Assembly: GCF_042433055.1 (NCBI RefSeq)
Contig: NZ_JBHLWB010000007.1
Coordinates: 34,340 to 98,339 of the forward strand
Source: Gallibacterium trehalosifermentans
GTDB lineage: Bacteria > Pseudomonadota > Gammaproteobacteria > Enterobacterales > Pasteurellaceae
DNA: 64,000 bases
Direction: 5' to 3'
The notes beneath the pieces are model-generated. The model did not search any database, was not told the origin of the DNA, and saw only the letters and a program-made list of their open reading frames with translations. A program made the position numbers and the translations under genes. The number at the start of each line of letters is the position of its first letter. Within the stretch, counting starts at the first letter, position 1. Positions 60,601-64,000 of this stretch are shown in pieces.

Positions 60601-60850
60601 CAGGACGTTCTTTTTCAATGATTTTTGCTAAGGTCTGCCAGCGGATTGGCTCAATGTAGGTTACATCTGCCATATTAGGATCGGTCATAATTGTTGCTGG
60701 ATTTGAGTTGACCAAAATGACTTTATAGCCTTCTTCTCGTAAGGCTTTACAGGCTTGTGCGCCTGAGTAGTCGAATTCACAAGCTTGACCGATAACGATT
60801 GGACCCGCACCAATGATAAGGATTGATTTTATATCTGTACGTTTTGGCAT
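57662..60850 (-). CDS. carB: Carbamoyl-phosphate synthase large subunit
   Basis: CarB (1062 residues; E. coli 1073) makes carbamoyl phosphate from ammonia delivered by CarA, bicarbonate and two ATP, feeding pyrimidines and arginine. Two homologous halves are clear: SILIIGAGPIVIGQACEFDY at the N-terminus and KIMILGGGPNRIGQGIEFDY near residue 555, each with an ATP-grasp domain (FTMGGSGGGIAYN; SYVLGGRAMQIVYN). The C-terminal MGS-type allosteric domain follows from about 930. It lies 29 bp after carA in the same operon. Confidence 0.97.
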   Translation of the reverse strand: MPKRTDIKSILIIGAGPIVIGQACEFDYSGAQACKALREEGYKVILVNSNPATIMTDPNMADVTYIEPIRWQTLAKIIEKERPDAILPTMGGQTALNCALDLSKHGVLAQYQVELIGATEDAIDKAEDRGRFKEAMQKIGLNTPKSFVCHSFAEAWQAQKEVGFPTLIRPSFTMGGSGGGIAYNRQEFQEICERGFDASPTHELLIEQSVLGWKEYEMEVVRDKADNCIIVCSIENLDPMGVHTGDSITVAPAQTLTDKEYQIMRNASLAVLREIGVDTGGSNVQFAINPENGEMIVIEMNPRVSRSSALASKATGFPIAKVAAKLAVGYTLNELRNDITGGLIPASFEPSIDYVVTKVPRFAFEKFPQADDRLTTQMKSVGEVMAMGRTFQESLQKALRGLETGICGFNLRSEDNEKLRHEISNPGPERLLYVADAFGLGWSLDEVYRYTKIDPWFLRQIQDLVLEELALEKKTFEQLDYAELRRLKRKGFSDKRIGQLTKVSEEQVRNRRYELNLHPVYKRVDTCAGEFKSDTAYLYSTYEEGCEANPSTRKKIMILGGGPNRIGQGIEFDYCCVHAALALRESGFETIMVNCNPETVSTDFDTSDRLYFEPLTLENVLEIIHLEQPFGVIVHYGGQTPLKLANALHANGVNIIGTSADSIDAAEDRQRFQQILNDLNLKQPPNRTARNSEEAAKLAEEVSYPLVVRPSYVLGGRAMQIVYNEEELNRYMREAVQVSEDSPILLDHFLDNATEVDVDCICDGEIVVIGGIMQHVEQAGIHSGDSACSLPAYSLTKTIQDEIRRQTAAMAKALKVVGLMNVQFAVQNETIYVLEVNPRASRTVPFVSKATGVPLAKIAARVMAGISLTEQGFTKEVIPEKFAVKEAVFPFIKFPGVDTILGPEMRSTGEVMGVGITFEEAFIKAQLGAGERIPQTGKVFLSVADQDKQRILPVVKQLQRLGFGLCATYGTEQFLAEHGIVVQHINKVREGRPHIVDAIKNDEIALVINTVDGKPESIADSHSIRRNALHHKVMVLTTANGASALVSGLDKLEQLGIYSLQD

Positions 60851-60879
60851 AATCTATTTTCCATTAATTTGTATCTTGT

Positions 60880-62040
60880 TTAGTAACGAACCACATAAGG
60901 CGCAGCAGTATGAGTATGACGAGCAACTTCCATTTCATGAATAAATTTATCAAATAAGTAAGCTACATCATGTGGACCAGGACTTGCTTCTGGGTGGCCT
61001 TGGAATGAAAAAGCGGATTGATTCGTTAAGGCAATGCCTTGTACAGAACCATCAAATAGTGAGCGGTGGGTAATGCGCACGTTATTTGGTAGGCTGTCGG
61101 CATCGACTTCAAAACCGTGGTTTTGGCTAGTAATTAATACTTTATTATTATCAAGATCTTCCACTGGGTGATTACCACCGTGATGACCAAATGCCATTTT
61201 TTTGGTTTTTCCGCCAACAGCTAAGCCTAATAATTGATGTCCTAAACAAATGCCAAAGATTGGTTTTTTACTTTCAAGTAAGGTTTTGATAGCGGTAATT
61301 GCATATTCACAAGGTTCGGGATCACCAGGGCCATTCGATAAGAAAATACCATCAGGATTTAACGCCAATATATCTTGAGCTGGTGTTGTCGCTGGTACGA
61401 CAGTAATACGACAACCACGCTCTGCTAACATTCTTAAAATATTACGCTTAACCCCGAAATCATAAGCAACAACGTGAAAACGAAAATGATCTTGCTGTGA
61501 ATAACCAACGCCAAGTTGCCATACTTTTTCAGTCCATTCATAAGGGGTATCACAGGTTACTTCTTTTGCTAAATCTTTACCTGCCATAGAGCCAAAACCT
61601 TGCGCTAATTCTAAGGCTTTTTGCTCATCAATTTCACCAGCCATAATGCAACCTGACATTGCACCTTTATCACGTAATAAACGGGTTAAACGGCGAGTAT
61701 CAATATCAGCAATCGCTACAACATTATTTTGTATAAGATATTGTTGTAAAGACATTTCGCTACGGAAATTACTGTGTAATAACGGTAAATCACGAATAAT
61801 TAAACCTGCGGCATAAATTGCATTAGATTCAATATCTTCATTGTTTATGCCTGTATTACCAATATGTGGATAAGTTAAGGTAACGATTTGTTTGGTATAT
61901 GATGGATCGGTAAGGATTTCTTGGTAGCCAGTCATTGAAGTGTTAAAAACGACTTCACCGATGGTATGCCCTAATGCTCCGATAGCTGTACCACGGAAAA
62001 TAGAACCATCAGCAAGGACGAGAATAGCTTGTTCAGACAT
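60880..62040 (-). CDS. carA: Carbamoyl-phosphate synthase small subunit
   Basis: CarA (386 residues; E. coli 382) is the glutamine amidotransferase subunit. The catalytic cysteine lies in FGICLGHQLLGLAVGG near residue 270 and the catalytic histidine in SFQGHPEASPGPHD near 352. The start is ATG 62040 with GGAG upstream; the TTG three bases earlier is not needed. Upstream lie a PurR-like site within a promoter spacer and tandem ARG boxes, matching the dual purine/arginine control known for E. coli carAB. Confidence 0.97.
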   Translation of the reverse strand: MSEQAILVLADGSIFRGTAIGALGHTIGEVVFNTSMTGYQEILTDPSYTKQIVTLTYPHIGNTGINNEDIESNAIYAAGLIIRDLPLLHSNFRSEMSLQQYLIQNNVVAIADIDTRRLTRLLRDKGAMSGCIMAGEIDEQKALELAQGFGSMAGKDLAKEVTCDTPYEWTEKVWQLGVGYSQQDHFRFHVVAYDFGVKRNILRMLAERGCRITVVPATTPAQDILALNPDGIFLSNGPGDPEPCEYAITAIKTLLESKKPIFGICLGHQLLGLAVGGKTKKMAFGHHGGNHPVEDLDNNKVLITSQNHGFEVDADSLPNNVRITHRSLFDGSVQGIALTNQSAFSFQGHPEASPGPHDVAYLFDKFIHEMEVARHTHTAAPYVVRY

Positions 62041-62191
62041 CAATTACTCCTAAAAAAATTTATGTGTTTGGTCGAACACTTACGAATGCTCATTAACCAC
62101 AACTTAGATTACGTAATAAACTACAGTACGAATTTATCATGTTGGCTAAATCGCGTCTGAAAGTTTTTTCTATAAATGAAAAAATCGCGTT

Positions 62192-62220
62192 ATTTTAATG
62201 GAGCAAACGTTTAAATACAA
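62192..62220 (-). promoter_or_regulatory. Candidate carAB promoter with PurR-like site in the spacer
   Basis: On the minus strand TTGTAT (62215-62220) and TAAAAT (62192-62197) have a 17-bp spacer. The spacer holds TTAAACGTTTGC (62203-62214), which retains AAACGTTTGC of the PurR box. Confidence 0.55.
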
Positions 62221-62238
62221 ATGAAAGATTTTGTTTAA

Positions 62239-62277
62239 AGTGAAAAAATATGCGTTATTTTTGAATATTTATTCATT
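62239..62277. promoter_or_regulatory. Tandem ARG boxes upstream of carAB
   Basis: TGAATATTTATTCA (62262-62275) is a perfect ARG-box palindrome. A weaker box, TGAAAAAATATGCG, starts at 62241, exactly 21 bp away, which is the two 18-bp boxes plus 3 bp geometry used by hexameric ArgR. Confidence 0.72.
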
Positions 62278-62362
62278 TAAAGCAAGTGTTATTTGCTCGA
62301 ACGTTTTTTTATGGATAAATTTTGATTAGAATAAGGAAATGATTGAACAAGTGGGAAATTGT

Positions 62363-63112
62363 ATGATGAAAAAATGGTTTAATAAAAAATCTTTGGTGGT
62401 CATTGCTGTGGTGTCGATGACGGTGGGGTGTGCGAGTCATAATGAAAATGGTGAGCGTAATGACCCTTTACAGAGCTTTAATCGCGCAATGTGGAATGTT
62501 AACTATAACTATCTTGATCCATATGTCTTACGTCCTGTAGCAAAAGGGTGGCGGGATTATGTACCTGCACCGGTGAAAACGGGATTGACCAATTTTGCGA
62601 ATAATTTAGATGAGCCGATGAGTTTCGTGAATCGTTTGCTGGAAGGTAATTTTAAGCAAGCGATGGTACATTTCGATCGTTTTTGGATTAATAGTGTTTT
62701 TGGTTTGGGGGGCTTAATTGATATTGCCAGTGCTAGTGAACCATTGCGAGTACACGAAACACGCGAATTTGGTGATATGTTAGGGCATTATGGAATGGGC
62801 GCAGGAAGTTATGTTGTTTTACCAGGATATGGAGCCGCAACGCCTCGTCAAGATTTAGGGCATATTGTGGATATGAACTATCCAATGCTATCACTATTAG
62901 GTCCTTGGAGTTTATTAAAATGGGGTATTCAAGGCATAGATAAACGAGCAAGTGTATTAGATCAAGATGCTTTACTGAAGCAAGCTCAAGATCCGTATGT
63001 TACTTATCGGGAAGCCTATTTCCAAAACTTAAATTTTAAAGTTTCTGACGGTAAGGTAGAAAATAAGTCGAAAGAAACATTAGATAAAAATATTGTCGAT
63101 GAAATCGATTAA
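62363..63112 (+). CDS. mlaA: Phospholipid-transport lipoprotein MlaA (VacJ)
   Basis: MlaA (249 residues from this start) is the outer-membrane lipoprotein that removes misplaced phospholipids from the outer leaflet and passes them to MlaC. A lipoprotein signal ends in TVGC with the lipidated cysteine at residue 23. DPLQSFNRAMWNVNYNYLD near residue 34, WINSVFGLGGLIDIAS near 112 and FGDMLGHYGMGAGSYVVLP near 135 are family hallmarks. Start choice is between the paired ATGs at 62363 and 62366 (GGGA six bases upstream); an ATG at 62339 would put extra residues before the signal peptide. Confidence 0.95.
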   Translation: MMKKWFNKKSLVVIAVVSMTVGCASHNENGERNDPLQSFNRAMWNVNYNYLDPYVLRPVAKGWRDYVPAPVKTGLTNFANNLDEPMSFVNRLLEGNFKQAMVHFDRFWINSVFGLGGLIDIASASEPLRVHETREFGDMLGHYGMGAGSYVVLPGYGAATPRQDLGHIVDMNYPMLSLLGPWSLLKWGIQGIDKRASVLDQDALLKQAQDPYVTYREAYFQNLNFKVSDGKVENKSKETLDKNIVDEID

Positions 63113-63132
63113 TCTGCTATTTTTTTGATTCA

Positions 63133-63184
63133 AATTAATGCGGCATCGTGTGTAATCTTTTACAGTATGTCGCATTAATTTTTT
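63133..63184 (+). terminator. Terminator of mlaA
   Basis: AATTAATGCGGCAT pairs with ATGTCGCATTAATT (one wobble) around a 20-base loop and ends in TTTT. Confidence 0.8.
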
Positions 63185-63206
63185 ACTTTTTATCAAGGAT
63201 AGCATC

Positions 63207-63701
63207 ATGGAAATGACCTCCACTCAACGTTTAATTTTAGCCAACCAATATGAATTAATGGCATTATTGAATCCTGAACAAGCTGCATATTATCGCCGTT
63301 TGAAAACTATTGTACAAAGTGGCTTTGCGAAAGAGTTGCAAGAATTAGATAAAGGGTTTTCTTATCTAACTGAAGCAGAATGTAAAATGGTGCGAGATAC
63401 GTTAGAAATGTATCATGCTTTGCAGGTGTCTTATAACAATCTACAAGATCCATCAGCTGTGAGTGCGCATCAAATTAAATTTGTTGGTTACTGTGCAGTG
63501 AGAGAGAAAAAATATTGCCAATATGTGAAGTTCTTACGTGAGACAGAGAAACTTTATACTGATGTTGTGTTCTATACAGAAGATAGCGATGCACAAGTTT
63601 GTATGGCAGAAAAATATCAAAAAATGTTAGCAATGTGGCGTGCTTGTCCACATGAGTATCATCTTAGTGTGGAAGAAATTCGTAAGATTTTAAATGCCTA
63701 A
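63207..63701 (+). CDS. yfbU: YfbU family protein
   Basis: A 164-residue YfbU/UPF0304 protein, the same length as the E. coli homologue. The N-terminus MEMTSTQRLILANQYELMAL, the central LEMYHALQVSYNNLQD and the C-terminal ACPHEYHLSVEEIRKILNA match the family. Function is not firmly established; it is described mainly as a conserved helical protein. It has an AAGGA site and no operon partner. Confidence 0.93.
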   Translation: MEMTSTQRLILANQYELMALLNPEQAAYYRRLKTIVQSGFAKELQELDKGFSYLTEAECKMVRDTLEMYHALQVSYNNLQDPSAVSAHQIKFVGYCAVREKKYCQYVKFLRETEKLYTDVVFYTEDSDAQVCMAEKYQKMLAMWRACPHEYHLSVEEIRKILNA

Positions 63702-63729
63702 ATTATTAAATTTTCGCTCTAAAGAGCGA

Positions 63730-63935
63730 CCCACTTTTTTTTGCTCGTGCAAAGAAAAGTGGGCAAAAAAAAGCACGCCCTAGTGCCTTGCTAATTCCTC
63801 ATTCCGTCAAGATTTTTCGGGCGGCAAAAAACTGATATTTTTCTTCGTAAAACTCAGAAAAATTAGACGTTTTTTGCCTAAAAATCTTTTCTCCATTCGG
63901 GCAAGACACAAGGGAACCTTTTAATATTTTATCAG
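63730..63935 (-). repeat. Dispersed repeat, copy B (inverse of copy A)
   Basis: On the minus strand this reads TTCCCTTGTGTCTT, then the TTTTTAGGCAAAAAACGTCT block, the CGCCCGAAAAATCTTGACG block and finally CCCACTTTTCTTTGCACGAG, in the same order as copy A at 19990-20270 but without the 84-bp insertion. Confidence 0.85.
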
Positions 63936-63950
63936 ACTCGTGCCGTAAAA

Positions 63951-63970
63951 CTCCGTCCTTCAGGGCGGAG
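63951..63970. repeat. Hairpin resembling an IS200/IS605 element end
   Basis: CTCCGTCC-TTCA-GGGCGGAG is an 8-bp stem (one G-T pair) with a 4-base loop. Subterminal hairpins like this mark ends of IS200/IS605-type elements, where a tnpB gene would lie beyond the right edge. No transposase sequence is in the window, so this is tentative. Confidence 0.3.
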
Positions 63971-64000
63971 ATATAAGGCACAAACGGCGTAAGCCATTTC

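Larger units (their letters stand above)
62041..62362. other. Divergent region between carA and mlaA
   Basis: No gene is seen in this AT-rich stretch. It holds the carAB promoter candidate, the PurR-like site and the ARG boxes; the carA side forms a leader of about 145 nt. The mlaA promoter was not identified with confidence. Confidence 0.65.
63702..64000. other. Repeat-rich right edge of the window
   Basis: No convincing gene is present. The stretch holds terminator-like hairpins after yfbU (AGAGCG stem near 63718 and CCCACTTTT / AAAAGTGGG at 63730-63763), the inverse copy of the dispersed repeat, and a G+C-rich hairpin at 63951-63970. A short minus-strand frame spanning 63799-63981 is repeat sequence. 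Confidence 0.7.

Noticed and set aside
62290..62306. GCTCGAACGTTTTTT near mlaA considered as a second PurR box
   Set aside because: Only the central AACGTT matches; the flanking positions needed for the GCAAACGTTTGC core are wrong.
63799..63981. A 60-codon minus-strand open frame
   Set aside because: It consists of dispersed-repeat sequence; the corresponding copy A does not preserve it as a gene.

Overview
The window looks like a piece of a Pasteurellaceae chromosome (AT-rich Gammaproteobacteria related to Haemophilus, Pasteurella and Gallibacterium). The evidence is gene content and order: comEC-msbA-lpxK-kdsB-uvrC, oapA next to epmB/efp, a lipooligosaccharide inner-core set with a Kdo kinase (kdkA) and OpsX-type heptosyltransferase, a one-parvulin-domain SurA, and homopolymeric G tracts at surface-related loci. 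It is not H. influenzae-like in metabolism, because isocitrate dehydrogenase and carAB are present. I do not assign a genus.

Layout. 1-6640: end of comEC, then msbA-lpxK-ycaR-kdsB (lipid A/Kdo), uvrC and pgsA. 6.7-11.1 kb: pth-ychF, icd (minus), rluE-nudJ. 11.1-12.2 kb: a CDF-type metal exporter divergent from a MerR regulator, with a textbook 19-bp-spacer operator promoter. 12.3-19.9 kb: cysK, acs, a small SRPBCC gene behind a G10 tract, purT, luxS with a MicA-like sRNA candidate, a quinone-reductase-like enzyme and an AhpD-like protein. 20-23 kb: a dispersed repeat, a preQ1-riboswitch-like leader plus queuosine-precursor transporter, rsmJ-trmA. 23.2-26.7 kb: raiA, oapA, epmB/efp. 26.7-31.9 kb: LOS core genes (fused glycosyltransferase, waaA, coaD, kdkA, opsX). 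32-33.4 kb: rpsF-priB-rpsR-rplI. 33.5-38.6 kb: ychJ, pabB-pabC, nudC-hemE-yjaG, hupA. 38.6-44.4 kb (minus): pyrR, surA, rsmA, Ca/Na antiporter, apaH, and a purine permease with a PurR box. 44.6-57.6 kb: a type I secretion island (outer-membrane channel, ABC exporter, membrane fusion protein) divergent from a giant adhesin. 57.6-62.3 kb: carAB with ArgR and PurR sites. 62.3-63.7 kb: mlaA and yfbU. The right edge is repeat-rich.

The most notable region is the secretion/adhesin island. The adhesin (about 2533 residues if read through) has a Bap-type N-terminal prefix, alanine/acid-rich helical repeats carrying EF-hand-like calcium loops, an Ig-like domain and RTX-like nonapeptides. It is out of frame at a G9 tract in this sequence, so it appears phase-OFF; ten G would restore it. 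A second G9 tract sits in the intergenic region shared with the secretion operon, where it could form the spacer of a candidate promoter. A third tract (G10) abuts the start of the SRPBCC gene. Other points to follow up are an isocitrate dehydrogenase lacking all the NADP-specificity residues I could compare, and a sigmaE-type promoter/terminator pair antisense to the luxS leader in the position of enterobacterial micA.
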